From positions 143,423,017 through 143,487,016 of the forward strand of contig NC_088099.1 in assembly GCF_036370855.1 (NCBI RefSeq): a stretch of 64,000 bases of DNA, written 5' to 3'. Below the pieces are notes generated by a model that was not told the DNA's origin, did no database searches, and saw only the letters and a program-made list of their open reading frames with translations. Shown one piece after another: positions 33,901-47,598 of the stretch. The position numbers and the translations under genes were made by a program. This stretch comes from Dromaius novaehollandiae (Eukaryota; Chordata; Aves; Casuariiformes; Dromaiidae). Position 1 is the stretch's first letter. Each line of letters begins with the position of its first letter.

Positions 33901-36900
33901 GCAAAGTTTTAGCTGCACAAATCTCACTGATGTCAGTCCTTAAGGGTTTTTTATTTTTAATTATGATCTTTGGCTTTCACAGAGCTACTAGCTGGAAATG
34001 AGCACATGCTTTCTTTTGAGTTGCACTTGTGTTGATAAATCCCCTCTGATTTCATCTGAAACACACAATCCTTTGGAGACCATCATCGGTCACCAATTTT
34101 TCCCACCAGCTGGTCAGGGTTTTGGGCAATCCAGGATGAGGAGCAGAGCTAGTGAAGCACAAAGGGAAACAGATGATGGGGGGAAGCAGAAGCTGAGTGC
34201 AGGGGCATATTCAGTGCCTCCAGCTTCCCAGACATCCCTCACACCTCTGCAGACAGCGATTCCCGGTGCTCCTTCGAAGGAAAGATCAGTGGCAGGGCTG
34301 CAGTAGGAGAGGTACAGATGTGTCCCTGTGAACCCAGGACTGTATCAGTAAATGTGCTGGCTCGCAACATGGGAGAGGATCCTTAGCGGCTGAGGGACAC
34401 TGTTGCCCCCACAGCAGGCTCTGAGGAGCTAGACCCTTTTCCTCTGCCCTACAACATGAAGCCTGGGAGCAGGGCAGGGTGCTTGTCCCAGCACTCGCCT
34501 TTCAGTAACGCACAGCCTGCAACCTGGACCTGTTGCTTGCGATGTGAGCAGAGGGCAGGAGCTGCATAGCAGCATCCGAGGTGACATGAGCAGGCATGTT
34601 TGTTGGGGGGTGTAACGAGCCACGTTCGGTCCTTACGGGTAAGCGGCCGCATCTCGAGGAGCCCTGCGTGAGGACAGGAGCCTGATCACAGGCTGGACAG
34701 AAGCTGCTTCTGAGCAGCTCAGCATTTTTGCAGATGTGCATAGAGACTGCAGGGGGGCAGGAGTCGGTGTTTCAGCTCGCTGTGTCTGTGCATGGAAGCA
34801 GGTGCACACGGCGGTTAGCAAGGCTTTGAGACAGGTTTATACCTGCCACATTTGTTGCAAAGCTTCTTAGCAGTGTGCTGAATTTCACTGTCGAGAGGAC
34901 GGGGGCTTGGGAGCGGGCCAGAATCAGGCTGGCCCCGTGGCTGCAGGAGGATGGTCCATGTGGGACAGGGCAGAGCTGGTGCAGAGTGAGGAAAGGAGAG
35001 CCTGGGAGTGACTCCATGAGCAGCTTATAAAACAGGAAAAGGCTGGGGACAGGCTTGCAACTTCTTGGCTCTTCTGCAATGACTACTCCTGCACTGCTGC
35101 AGTGACAGGGACGTTTGCCCCAAGCAGGGACTGCTGATAGCATTACCCAGCGTCTCAAGGAGTCTCTGGCACTGACCTGCCAGATCTCATGTGAAACAGC
35201 TGCCTGGAGGGTTCAGGAAAGCAAAATGCCTCCTAAGCTAATATTGACATTTTGTTGTTTGGCTGTCATCTGATTGAAAAGGGGCTAAAAGAATTGCCTT
35301 CGCTTCTGGATGCTGTGTTTAAAATAGGGCTGGGTGAACACTGCCTGATCACCCCTTGCACAGTAGATATGCTACTGGAGAACAAAGATTTTGTCTTTAA
35401 GAGTTTGGAGCTTGTTCTCCTATTATAAAAGAGACCAGGTTTTGGAAGTGCCGGGATTCTGTGCAGGGAGGTTTTATTAGACAACACAACAGGTAATTTA
35501 CAGGCTTGCTCTCCAAAGGAGACCAGTTAAAGCAGAAGCATGTCAAAGCCAGCTCCTTTCCTCACAGAATTCCCTCGCTCCCGGTGCGGGCGCATTTGCT
35601 GATTATGCCTCGCACGGCCTTTCTCTGTCTCTTCCAGGATTACAAAAACACAATGGATCGCGCTCATTTGAAGTGTCTAACTTAAGCTGAATAATACTTA
35701 AAGAGACTTCAGCTATGAAGCAATTCAACCCTGAGAACTTTTAACTCTAAAGAAAATATTCTACTCATGTTGTGTGAACGTTCCTAATGGCAGATCCAAG
35801 ATGCCAGGGGAAAATGAACACAAAGCAGCTGATTATTTCCACAACTGCTATATGCTTCCTATCACAACACTATTCTTTTGTGCAGAATGGCAGCATGATT
35901 GTAGAGCCCTCTTTAACTTCACCATTTTAGCAAGCACAGGTCCAATTAGAGCAATTATATCTTAGCAGAAACACTGTCTGTTGTCTTCTGGACCTGTCTG
36001 TCAAGTGTCCTATTCATAGCTGTTTATCTTGTGTGGGTGTTTTTTATATAAAATCTGTCTGACCCTACTAATGCAGTCACATCTGAAGGATAGCCTGCTT
36101 TTTTGTAGACTTATTTCACAAGCGGGTTTGAACAAGAATGCTCTAAAATTATGGCTGGCCAACGTGTATCTTTCAGCGTAACCATGGTCTCCTCTTGCTT
36201 GAACTTTATCGCTAATTTTACGCAGTGCTAAAACCCTTCACATTCACTTGTTTCACTGCTAAAAATTTTAAAACATTATTGGAATTTGCAGTTCTTCCTT
36301 GCCACATTGGAGGGTTTCCTTAACTGAAATCCCCAACGCGAGTATCAGGGCATGTAATGTTCAATGGCACATGATGTTAAACCACTTACAATCTGAAATC
36401 CTTGTGGGACTATTCAGTTACTGAGTTATGCAAGAGCCACTAGTTAGTGAGCAGCTCCGCAGAAAGTCCTTCTAGGTTTTGCTTTGTCACTGCTGTAAAA
36501 GCTCTGCTGAAGGAGCATCGTCACCCCTGCAAAGGAGGTCTCACTTGTTTCTACTAAGGTAGAAGCTGAGAAGCAGAGCTAAGTGAAAGAGAGAAGTGCT
36601 GTGACTTGGGAAGGTCAAAGGCAGTGCAAAGAGGAACTGTTCTGTTTCTGAACAAACCATAGATTTTTCTTTCCTCATACTTCTCCTGAAAGGGAAAATG
36701 TAGGGAGCAGTGGTTTTGCACATGTTTGGAGCTTTTTTCCTGAAATAAAACAAAACAAACCATTTTCTGAAAATCCAGAAATGAGATCGAGTGTGAGAGT
36801 ACAGCCCACAGCCCTGCTGCTACGTGGCAATTCACGGGGCATCCCAGCAGAGCAGTAAATGTTTAGGAACTGAAAACAAGAGCTCAGATCTAAGTCGTTC

Positions 36901-38189
36901 TTCCTCCAGCATCATCATGGCAGCAGCTCCACCACATTTATTTGTTTCCTATTTTATCTCCGTTTTGCTACGTTTTAGCCTACGCAGGAAGGCGGCTGCT
37001 CCCTTTTGTCACGATTACTTGCAGAGCCGCCTGCAGCCATAGCCCAGACATCACCCGTCTTTTCCTTCGGCGAAGGACCCCGTAGGCAGGAGAGCCATGC
37101 CGGTGTGTATCAGGGCTGCAAAAAGACCTTGCAGGCATGTGGTCATACTGATGGCAAGGATAAATGAGAGCTGATGCAACAGCAGTAGAACATGGTCCAC
37201 CGCAGCTCCTCAGTGGGCTTCATGAATTTATTAAGTATACAATGGCGAATATTTACCTAGGTTTGCAGTGTTGGTGAATTCAGTTTCTTTATTCGTAGTA
37301 ATGAATGTCTCTTCTCTGCAAACCAGAGGCTGTGAGTTGGTGTGCAGGGTCAACCCCCCCACTCACTATGTCCGCATAACACTTGTGATACCCCAGTTTA
37401 AAAAATACGGCTGTTTTAAATGCGATAAAAAATGATGGAAGAGCTAGTAGTGTAACTGCTTCCCTGATTTTTGCTCTGCTTTTCATTAAACTCTGGGAGC
37501 TTGCAGAAGCCTCCACCTCACTTAATTCATAGTGTTTGATTAAAAATTGAACTGCAGCTTGCTACTCATTCACTGTGGTGTTGCTCCCATACCAGGAACC
37601 TGTAGTAAAATTGTGCCTTCAGTGCCTGACACCCTGGCTGTCCTCTGCAGAGGACGGCTCTCCGGTGCAAGGCACGGGGGAGAGCTAACTTGACCCACGC
37701 GCAGGGCAGTGTGGCAGCAGGCAGGAGAGAAGGAGTTAGACAAGTCATGATTAACAGTTTGAAGCATTTTCTAAAATAGCAGCTTTTCTTTTCTTTGCTG
37801 CATTCCCCGTGCTTTTACAGTGCTGTTCCCATTATTCATTTCTTTCCCAAAATAACATTTTTAACCAAAGGAACGGCTTGAACTCAGAGAGGAGGGGACT
37901 CCGTGGCCAAAACTGGACAGCTGCACGCTCTCCTGTGTCTGTGTCAAGATAATTCTGAGCTGTCATTGGATGTTAATGGAAGATTATAAGGCAGGTGGCA
38001 ATTCCCAGCATTTAAAGCAATTTTGACTTTGCAGCCATTGAGCCTGGTAATTCTTTTTTGACAGCCTTCAGTGGTGTTTCTCAGGGGTAAGCTTCAGTTT
38101 TGCACTTGCAGCTGCTATTGCAGAGAACCGTTTATTATTCTTCTTTCAAACGGGAAGCTTGAACATGTCCAAATGGCCTCCAGCTACAA

Positions 38190-38560
38190 AGGGGTGTGTT
38201 GCTGGCCCGCGTGGTGGGAAGGTGGCTGGAAGGCAGCGTACCCCTGCCCCCGTACAGCGGCTTTGCAGCTGGACCTGGCCAGAAGCATTTCTCGCTGGTG
38301 GATGTTCCTTTCAGGAGCACGGAGGGCAACTGTGTGGGAAAATAAGATAAAGGGACAATTGCCCCAACGCCGGCGAAGCAGGTGGATACCGCCGAGCTGC
38401 TGTCGCTGGAATGCAGCTCGAGCCCTCAGGGTCCCTCTGGTGTCCTGTCTTTGAAAGCTGACCCAGGCAAGCAGCTGTTTCGGAGGGGCTCCTGCCAGCA
38501 CCGAGCCAGGGCTGGTGGGTGATACCTCCCTCTCGCCGCCGCCTCTGCCACACTGAGGCA
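38190..38560. other. GC-rich patch with moderate CpG
   Basis: G+C rises and CpG appear in clusters (38366-38420, 38530-38545). Overlapping frames of 80-127 codons exist on both strands with no recognisable domain. It may be a weak island or an alternative promoter. No exon is called. Confidence 0.3.
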
Positions 38561-40837
38561 CTCGGACAAGTTACTTCGTGCTGCAGGACTGGGTGCCTGT
38601 GGTCTGCCCATGAGGGTACAGAGCGGAGGAAAGGAAGCCCCGAGAGGACCTAAAAATCACAAGCTCATGGCAGCGTCTTACTGTTGCCACATCCTTGTGG
38701 TCTGCCTTTGCCGTGGCCTTCCAGCTGTGGAAGTGTTGCATGAGAGGTGAGGACCTTCCCATCCTCATTCCCCTCACTGGGGACAAGCCTGCTCCTCGCA
38801 CTCTGCCCGGGCTGAAGTGCAGGAGAGGAGCTGCCCTGTGCTGCGCACTGGGATGCGCTTCTGTGTGCAGGAGCCCACAGCTCTGCCCTGCCGGAGCGAG
38901 CAGCACCCTTCTCTCTGTGGAAAGTCCCCAGCGTCAGAGTGAGAGGCACCACGGGAGAAGGTGGCCAGACCCAGATGAGTCATGCACCACTCGGAAAGAT
39001 GGTGTTGCTGATAAATACGAGGCACTGGGAGGCTGGACCAGCCAAGCCACACTCCTGTTCCCACACACTTAACCCTCCTAGGCTTGCTGGCCCCATCACT
39101 GGAAGCCGCCTGATCCTGCAACCTGCTCAGAGCACCAGGAAGTTCACTTCAGAGCCTGAGGCCTCTTGCAATGCATGCTCCAGATCTGGTTTGCTCAGAA
39201 AGATTTAGGGCCCTGTGTCTTTTCCCAATGGGTAATAGCTTGCTTCCCCCAAGTCCAGACATTTCTTATTTTTTCATTAACATTAGGGGCAAAAGTGTGT
39301 TCAAGTGTGTGATAAGCTATCTGGTTTTCTTGATTCAGTGGCTGTGTCTATATGCATGTCCCTGACAATTTTTGTTTGGCAGTCCCCGTCACAGTTTTGT
39401 TCCCAGCTAAGTCATATCCTCCCAGGGGGTGCCCAAGCCCAGTTTGGGGCTTAGCCTGTGCAACTGGACCAGCCCCAGGAGGCAGCTGGCCACTCTTCAA
39501 AGTTTAATCATATGGATGAGAGTATTTCCAAGCAAGTTGGCCCCAGTTCTGGGGAGGGCACCCAGATGCATTTACTTCACAGGCATAGGTGATGTGTTGT
39601 ACCTCAGCACATGTATCTAGGTGGAAATCCTTAGAAAAACTCTTAGAAACAGAAAGGCGCTTCTCTGAAAGCCAAGGCTCGGGAGAGCTCTTGTTGCAGC
39701 CACCAGCAGGAAACCAGCCTGCTGAAGCATGACAAAAAGGCTGGCAGTTCAAGTCTGTTCAAACAAAGCAGTGATTTTTTAATAGGACTGAAGTGAAGGA
39801 AGTGATGAACATGGCTAGAAGGAAGGATGAAGAAAACTCATCATTTAGTCTATGGAGAAACAGGCTCCTTAGCCACCTGTACATTACCACATACACTGCT
39901 GGCATTCTGCACAGAGGGATTTCTTTTTCAGTATGTGGGTTTGATGCTGACTTGATGTTATTGCTTGGTGCAAATGCTTCATACTGCTTGGTTCAGTTTT
40001 AAAGCTTTTCTAGTTTACACTGCATTTATTTTAGAGATGTGGAAATTGCAGAGACGGATATTCAGTATTACCCTTCCTCCTGCTTCACAGTTTCTCCAAA
40101 ATTAGTAAATTGTTATCATCTGTATTAACCTTCTCAATTATAGCTTGATGTGTTCCACTTTTCTAAAGTTTATTATGCTTAATATCTGTTTTTTAAACCC
40201 TCCCTTGCCTGAAGTGCACGCTGTGCGCTGCTTAATAACATTGCAGCTTAGATTTCCACAGCGCAGCACATAGCATTAAGTCCGCTGTACAGCGCTTGAA
40301 GGTATTTTGTATTTCACTTTGCAGGAGGGATGTGGTGTCTAGGTGCTCTCTTCATAAAACTTCAGTGTTGAAAGAGGTAGAAAACAAAGGAGATTTCTGG
40401 GTGCAGTTTGCTGCCAGTGCTTCTATTTTTGTTGAATTCTACCTTTATTGTTTTGGTCTTGGAACATGTCAGCAGAGTTTTGAGAGAGCCAGGGGAGCAT
40501 TTACCTATTTCCTTGCCCTTGGCTTCTCAAGAACGTTTGATTGCTTTTATTACTTCCTCTGTTTGACATAGAGTATTTTCCGCTTTCCTCAGATTTCCCA
40601 GTCAAATCCGCCTGCTCCCAACTCACTGCCCACCCCTCTGTTCGGGGCAGCCAGCTCCTTTCCCCGGGGCAGCACCAGCTGTGCAGCCGGTACAGCGAGA
40701 CCAGGCTCAAACCCTGCTGCATGCTGGAAATGCAACTGGTTTTTCAGATGCCGAGATGCTGAACGGAGGCAGGCTTGTGTCAGTTGCCAGCATGCAAGAT
40801 TTGTCATGCTGGGACTCTTCAGGCTGGGTCCTCATTT

Positions 40838-40935
40838 AAACCCTTCCACTGACTCACTTGTGACCTTAGGCAAATCACCCAGTCAGTGCCTGAGGCCATC
40901 CCAGTCAGATGAAGACCATGATGATGATGTCTTGG
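40838..40935 (+). mobile_element. MIR-type CORE-SINE relic
   Basis: CACTTGTGACCTTAGGCAAATCAC (40855-40878) followed by AGTGCCTGAGG matches, in order, the MIR core that in the consensus reads CTGTGTGACCTTGGGCAAGTCAC and TGCCTCAG. The following ATGATGATG stretch sits where MIR has AATAATAAT-like sequence. The tRNA-derived head and the 3' LINE-like tail are not recognisable. MIR copies predate the bird-mammal split, so only the most conserved core survives. Boundaries are approximate. Confidence 0.6.
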
Positions 40936-43900
40936 CAGGTCTGTTCATGGAGGCCTTTACCTAGGCGTTGAAACAGGACCCAAAACACGGCATGAAACTG
41001 AAAAGTTTTCCCCTTTCAAGTGCAAACAGCAATTGCTGCGCTCTATTTTGCTCCAAATAATACAAGAGATTTTGGGAGACTAGCATTAAGACATTTTTCA
41101 GAATCACTGAATATGTTTTAGCCCTTATTAGCCTTGAGCAATTGTCTCCCAAGGAACTTGCAGAAGAATAGGTGTAATTAAAGATGTGTCCTGTGCAGCC
41201 TACCATGCATTCATAGCTACATGACTGCTCTCTCTATTGAAAGTGAAATGTCTTTCTAAAAGAAACCCAAACTATAAAAGATAGTTCTTTAACAACAAAA
41301 CTGAAAACAAGTTTTTCCTCCAAGCATCATCACAAAAACTTTCTTAAAATCTCTAGTTTCACTGAACATCTGCCTCTAATGTACAATTCCTTGACTTTGT
41401 TCATTTTTTAACCAAAATGTGCTCCTATTTTAAAGCACAGTTGTTTCACTGGTAATAAAAGCCTATTCAGCTGTCTGTGTGTTTCACCAGTGTTTGTAGT
41501 CATTGTTCTCTATCTTTTGCATTTTGCTCCAATTTTTCCACTCAACAATCTGTGTTGTCCAAATTGCCACTGCTCAACTGGACATAACTCACTATTGCTT
41601 ACTAATTAAAGTTGGCTATCTAATTTTGCTGGTGGGTAATTTTGTTCAAGATTTCACAGTGTACCAAAGTTGTACATGCAAACAATACAGTGACAGGCTT
41701 TTCTCTCAGTCATTTCTGAAATCTCCCACTCCACCACCAGTTACAAAGCTTAATAATCGCTACCTTTTAGGTGTCTGGCACAAGTGAAAATGGCACAGTC
41801 GTGTGACATGCTTGTTACTTCAGGCATTAGCCTTGAGAAGTGCTGGATAATTGGATGGTTTGTCACATCAGTTTAAGCACATTATTCCTAAAACTCTCCT
41901 CCCTCAATCAATAAAAGACTCTGTAAAATGGCTTAAATATATTAAGAAAAATGTGATTTACTCTAGGAATCTTTAATGCATTTAATTATAAGTCACTGAA
42001 TCTAATATATGAAGGAGATCACTGTAATTGTAAGTGGGCAAAAGGAAGATCTATAGTATGCTTCCACTAAGCAACTTTCAGCAACATCCACCTTCTTCAT
42101 CAAATGCAGTTACATAAACTAATCAGGTTTGGTGTTTCTAATAGGAACATTGGTTAAACATATTACATGCCCTCTGAGAGAAATTGGCATCAGATTAATT
42201 TGTTAGTACTGTGGTATCTGTTCTCAGCTATTTTTTTCCTGGCCTGAGGAAACTCTTGCAATAGCCAAAATGTGAGCAGAGAGTTCAGATGTTGTCTCCC
42301 TGTCTCATCTTGAACCGGTTTCATTTCATTAGGTGATGCCTTCTGTACACTCATCAGAGAGCAGGCTTTCTCTTCGTTTGCTGTGCAGCATGTGCAGGTC
42401 TAGCATTCATTTTACAGAAACAAAGTGAAGTCTCTTGATATCATTCACTGGTGTTTTGTACTTTTTTGCTATTTCAAATCCACGGCCAATAATTTCAGGG
42501 GCTGAAAATGGAAAACTCTGCACAAGGCTGCATCCTGGAGCAACAGCTCCCCTCCAGCTGTGATCTTCCCCATTATGTGGACAGTTGACAACTTTCATAC
42601 AGGTTAACTCCTTAACTATTTGCACATAAGCACCTGTCAGCTACAAAGCTGGAACAAACATCTCCTGTACCCTGCAGCATCCAAAGAATATGTGTTATTT
42701 ACTACAGGGGCAGCCCTGCTTGAAGTTGTTATTTACAGTATCTAAAATATGTAAAGAATTAGAAGACACATTGAGGGGGGAATATTAGGTTATTTTATTG
42801 ACATGTTTGTCATGCTGCTAATTACTACTTATTTATTACAACTGCTACATGAATATCTGAGGATTAGCTTTTGCCTTTGGAGGGACGGAGGGTGCTGAAA
42901 GCTAGTGAGGAAAGAAGGTGCTTGCTGTGGTTGTGGTTAGAGCGTGGATGGGGGGATGTGAATAGGCAGAGCCAGCGCACCATGGCCGCGGGAGACGCGG
43001 GGCCCCATGCTCGCAGGGTGCTGTGAGACCGCCTGCAGCATCAAGGCGATAAACTGAGGGGTACCTCCGTGTTCGTCATGACGGGGCTCATGCAGGGAGC
43101 ACAGGTTGAGACACCTCACAGCTGTCACAACTGAGATGGTCCCAGGCATGGCCTAGAGCAGCAGGACGGGCATTAGGAGACTTACAGTGGCAACAGCTTT
43201 TGTGCCCTGGGACTTCAGCTGTCTGCAGGGTTGGGCAGTACCTGAAGAGCACCCGTCCTGCATCTAATCCCGCTGCGAGTCTCTGTGGATCCAGCCCTAG
43301 GAACCGATCGGCTCCTTGGTCTCTTTGAAAACGGACCCCAGGTGGTCTAGGAGCACTGGACTGGATGATATGCACAGTCACACAGACATTTACAAAAACC
43401 TTTCCTCCCTCTTTCTGAGCATCAGTTCAGTCAACGCTGAAACACAGGTATCGCTCAGCAATCTTTGCAAACGTCAGAGATCTTCGGATGAAAATGCTAT
43501 GTAAAATAAATGTTACTGTGTTCCATCCTGGGGAGGAAGGGAACACCTCGAGGAAGAAAGACTGCAAAAAGCCTGAACTGCCTAAAATGAAATGACTACT
43601 ACATGCCCCATCAATTCTGGATAGAAACTGGGCACATGGTTCACTTTCAAAGAAAACTGGAAACTTACTATTTCACAGATTCGGACAACATATTCTGTAA
43701 AGCCTTTTGACTCTAAGGTTAAGCCCAACCAGATGAGAATTTTATTGAGGTTGCTTTTAAAACCTAATTTCAATTAATTATTGTGCTAATTGTATTGCTG
43801 TTTCTAATGCTCTTTAATGCTTGAATTGACACAGCTTACTGATTCTTTTGGCCTATTTGCTTTGTCCTGGCACTCACTCATCTGCTTATATAATCCTCTG

Positions 43901-44115
43901 TTTTACATTCTTGCTGCACCACATTATTGATGTGCAATGGTGGGATATTACAGAGTGCAGAGGAAGACAGACACATTGTAAACACGTTTACTTAACGTTA
44001 CTGCCTTTGGCTCTCCTCTTGGTGACCCCTTGTGTCAGTGGTGCAGTAAATCCCACACGTTTTGAAAAACTGTCTGTTGTAAGAAGCGTTTGTTTTTCAA
44101 GATGCCATTTCTCTT
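40936..44115. other. Noncoding DNA
   Basis: No gene recognised. Open frames stay below 130 codons. A GC-rich spot at 42955-43030 has a few CpG. An AT-rich stretch at 43764-43820 is dense in TAAT/ATTA words. Confidence 0.55.
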
Positions 44116-44118
44116 CTA

Positions 44119-45230
44119 GGGGAACACAGGACAGGAGGGGACCTCCTGAGTCATCTAGTCTATTGCTGGTAACTATGTCATGTAAATCCCATTCATGGAT
44201 TTTTCAAACTCCTTTTTCACATGAGTAAGGCCGTTTTTCTTATGCTCTAAGGAGAAGGCTGTTCCACAGACTTTGCTGCTCCAGTGGTTAGAGATTTGCT
44301 TCTCATTCTCAGCCAAAATTTATTCATGGCCAGTTTATACCCATTTGTTCTTATGCCAGCATTGTCCTTCAGTTTAAATAGATCTTCTTCCCTAGTGTTT
44401 ACCCCTTCTGATGTATTTATAGACTAGAACCATAGCCCCTCTTGGCCTTTCTTTAGCTAGGCTAAACAGCTGAGCTCTTCTGGTCTCCTCCAAGAGCACA
44501 GGCTTCCCATTCCCTTATTTGGCTTAACAGTCCTCTGCATCCACGATGTGCTGAATTCCCTCCTCCTGAACATGATTTCCTGTCCTACTGTTGGTCATGT
44601 ACTACAGCAATCCAGGTGAGTCCTCTTATCACCAAACACTTGTACAATGTGCTGTATTTTGATTAATAGCATTGATACTTCCTAGTGCTGGGACTCTCTC
44701 ACCAGATTTGTTATGAAGTTGCATTTGTCTTCAGCAGGTCACACCATACTGATGTTTTATAGTCGTCTTATGGCTAGATGGGATCTGCAGCTTTTCCTCC
44801 CACTCTGTCACTTCCAGTTAAAAGGATGAGTTCTTCCTACTGGTCCCTCAGAAACTGCATTTTGTAATAAGGAATTTCATCCCATTTTCACTATTCCAGT
44901 GCTGAAATCATCTCATTTTTCCATGTGTGATAGCCTGGCTCTCTAGCTGTACTTCCCACCTTGGTGTTAACAGCAAAATCACTGCTTCGAGATTATGCAC
45001 CATGATTATTAATGAAAATGTTAAATAAGATCTATCCCAAGACTCATCTCTGAAGAACTCTATTGTAATCATCTTCCACTTAAGATGTCCTCTTTCAGGT
45101 CAACCCATTATCCTTAAAAAGGAAACATCATTCTGTCCAGCACATCCCTCAGCAGGAATCATTTACTTTGATTTTTACCTATATAGTTTTAAATTAACCA
45201 CGTTTTTTAAATATATCTATTAGAAATGAG
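44119..45230 (-). mobile_element. Old CR1-family LINE, 3' half, minus strand
   Basis: Read on the plus strand this is an ancient CR1 in reverse. It opens with the complement of the 3' terminus (GGGACCTCCTGAGTCATCTA, 44139-44158, matching the complement of the GATGATCTCCAGAGGTCC block in the young CR1 at 22.9 kb). Then come a 'CCATTTGTTCTTATGCCA' block (44341-44358) and a 'CTTTAGCTAGGCTAAACA' block (44451-44468, complement of the region encoding [10 protein letters not shown]). Later are an 'ATCCAGGTGAGTC' block (44610-44622) and a 'TTAAATAAGATCTATCCCAA' block (45022-45041) followed by a GAAGAACTC string. Order and spacing fit ORF2 C-terminus plus 3' UTR. Frameshifts and stops make it long inactive. 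The right boundary is uncertain. Confidence 0.8.
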
Positions 45231-46830
45231 AGCTTATGTGCTGATTTGAAAGCTAGTGCAAACAGACTTTCTATGAGGTTTCCATATAAGGTCAGCTCTG
45301 CCAAGAAACTTCAGTTCTAACCTCTAACATTTCTACAGTTTCAGTTTGAGATCTCTCTTCAGTAGGACTTGCCAATTGTGGTGCTCAAGTCTGGGTGTTA
45401 GCAGACATGTTTTGCTCTGCTTCAGTCTCCCAGTGGGTTATGAAGCCAAATTCATGATTCAAATGACTAAACTCATTATTCAGGCTTAGTGAACTTTTTT
45501 ATGGGAATTTGGAATGGGGTGAAAATTCTTTTGTGCTCTGGGCTGTGTTGCTAAGATCTTGGCCTGCAGAGGAATAGCAAAAATGATATTTGTACCCTTT
45601 ACGTTCAAAATGGATAAGACTAAAAATATCTTGTAGTCCTAAAACAACATTCCTGCTAGTTCTTCAATTAAGACTGCAAGACTTCTCCCTCAACTTCTCT
45701 CTGCAGTTCCCCACAAAGATCTGACTATCTTCCTTTCTTCCTTTATGCCAGAGGGTTTAGAGACTTTAGGAGGAATTAGTGGTGACATCCCACAAACCTG
45801 AGAACAGGGCTGCATCTCTTCTAGGTGCGAATGAAGCAAGAGGAGAGAGGCTATTGAATCTCTGGCTGCCCTTTAGATGACAGCAAAATGCAGTGTTTGC
45901 CCTCCCTTACAGCATTTGAGGTGCTGGGTACCTCTCAATGTTATCATCTACTTCTGAATACCTTGCGTAAGTAAGTGAATGATTCTCACTTTGAAAAAAA
46001 AGAAAAAATCTTCAGAAATAGCAAATGAATTCTTAGTAAAGAGTGTTCCCTGCGTTATAAATACCTTTCATTATTAACATTAGAACATTCCCTGGAACTC
46101 CCAGGGGAGCATCCCTTCGGCAGGGCAGTTGGGTCCCCAGTGGATATAAAGCTAGAGGTGTTAGTCAGAGAAATCTCCAGGAGCTGCAGACCCCCAAGCT
46201 ACTGTGGCTGGCTGGTGCAGGGTCACAGTGCGTACCCGGGTGCCTGAAGCCTGATCTGTCCACCTCTCCTTTCCTCCCACAGCATCATCTGTTGCCAAGG
46301 AAAACTTGGATATAGGAAGCCTCCAACCCCTAACCTGTGGGGAGGGGACTGTGTAAGACTGCAGCTACTTAGCATCTCAAATGAAAGACTGAATTCCTTG
46401 TATCTGGCAATCAAGATTCAAACAGTCACTTTATTGACAGAATTAGTTCATATTCCAGTCTATCATGTGTACAGATAATGCACTGTGAGATTAAGCTACT
46501 GCAGCAATAAATTTGCTAACCCAATTTTAAAACATAAAAGCTCCAGTGAAGTGAAGCCTCATGGCACACTCCACTCCCTTCGATTGCTAACGCTCCAGAG
46601 GAGCGGGAAATAAAGCCCTCCCTCAGGTAGCTGTTACGCTGCTCCCATGTTCTCGTCTGCAAGCAAATCTTCGGGGTAAGTAAATAGAGCAGCACTAAAA
46701 CTTCCCTCCCTCTGTATATGAACATCTGTTAGCACTCTGCACAGCTCATGTGAAAGGCAGCACAAAGCAGGGTTTAGAGAAACCCTTCAAGCAAAATAGA
46801 GAGCAGTATTGTCCTGCATGAGAAGAAGAC

Positions 46831-46855
46831 CTGCCTGCCCCTGCCCCTGCCCCTT
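46831..46855 (+). repeat. CTGCCC hexamer repeat
   Basis: CTGCCTGCCCCTGCCCCTGC and onward: about three to four imperfect CTGCCC-type units in a pyrimidine-rich patch. Confidence 0.75.
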
Positions 46856-47576
46856 CTCACCAGCTCCCTTCCTTTCCCTGTTCTGCAGCTATTCCTGGCT
46901 GCCATTTTCCACTGCCCTCCTCTCTCCTTGGGTATTCGAGTCGCCGGTAAACACAGCCAGCTCAGCAAAGCCACCGGTTTCAACACTTCCAGCACTGCCT
47001 GGCATCCATGCTTCTTGGGCAATGGAGAGACCAATAGTGTACCTGCTGCCTGCAAAAGTCCCTCTCTACTACACGTACAAACACTGGATCTTCTTCATTC
47101 CTGCCCTTTTTGAGTAGGCAATGGGAGTCGAGGTGTAACAGGGAAAATATGTCAGTTAAGCAAGACTTCTACCTGTCACCTCACTGGTCTTTGGCTTCTA
47201 TATTGCATCTGATTTCTGCCTCCACCACCCGTCTCCTCTGTCTCACATACCTCCACCCTTTTTAAAAATGTAGGCTCATGGGACTGGGATAGTCTTCAAA
47301 TATTTGTGGCACCACAGGGGCCTAATTCATGTAGGTTGTTGCAGTATAAGTAGCAAGAAGTGGCATCAGAAGGTCTAGGAACAGAGCAGCAGCCCATGAA
47401 ACGGTGATGTTGAGGAGACATCTCACTGCAGCCTGCAGCGGGCTGTACACATGCTTCAGGGTGAGGAATGGCTGAACTAGCTGGGCACAAGGTCAGATGG
47501 TGTCTGGGAATTACCAAATAACCACAGGCATCTTGTGGCAGCAGTGGGAGGCAGGGGAGGCAGGATGATGTGTTGG

Positions 47577-47598
47577 TGAGAGTGAGAGAGAGAGAGAC
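47577..47598 (+). repeat. GA dinucleotide microsatellite
   Basis: GA repeats with a single GT interruption. They explain the repeated Leu-Ser translation of overlapping minus-strand frames. Confidence 0.85.

Larger units (their letters stand above)
29400..40835. other. Long stretch without recognised exons
   Basis: If the CpG island drives a plus-strand gene, this is its first intron. I see no convincing exon, RNA gene or young transposon. Frames stay below about 130 codons. Small features are a TA/TG tract at 30897-30925 and a GC-rich patch at 38190-38560 with moderate CpG and stop-poor frames on both strands. The 32.5-33.1 kb part is repeat-free and AT-rich, and could be conserved regulatory DNA, which cannot be judged here. 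Confidence 0.5.
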
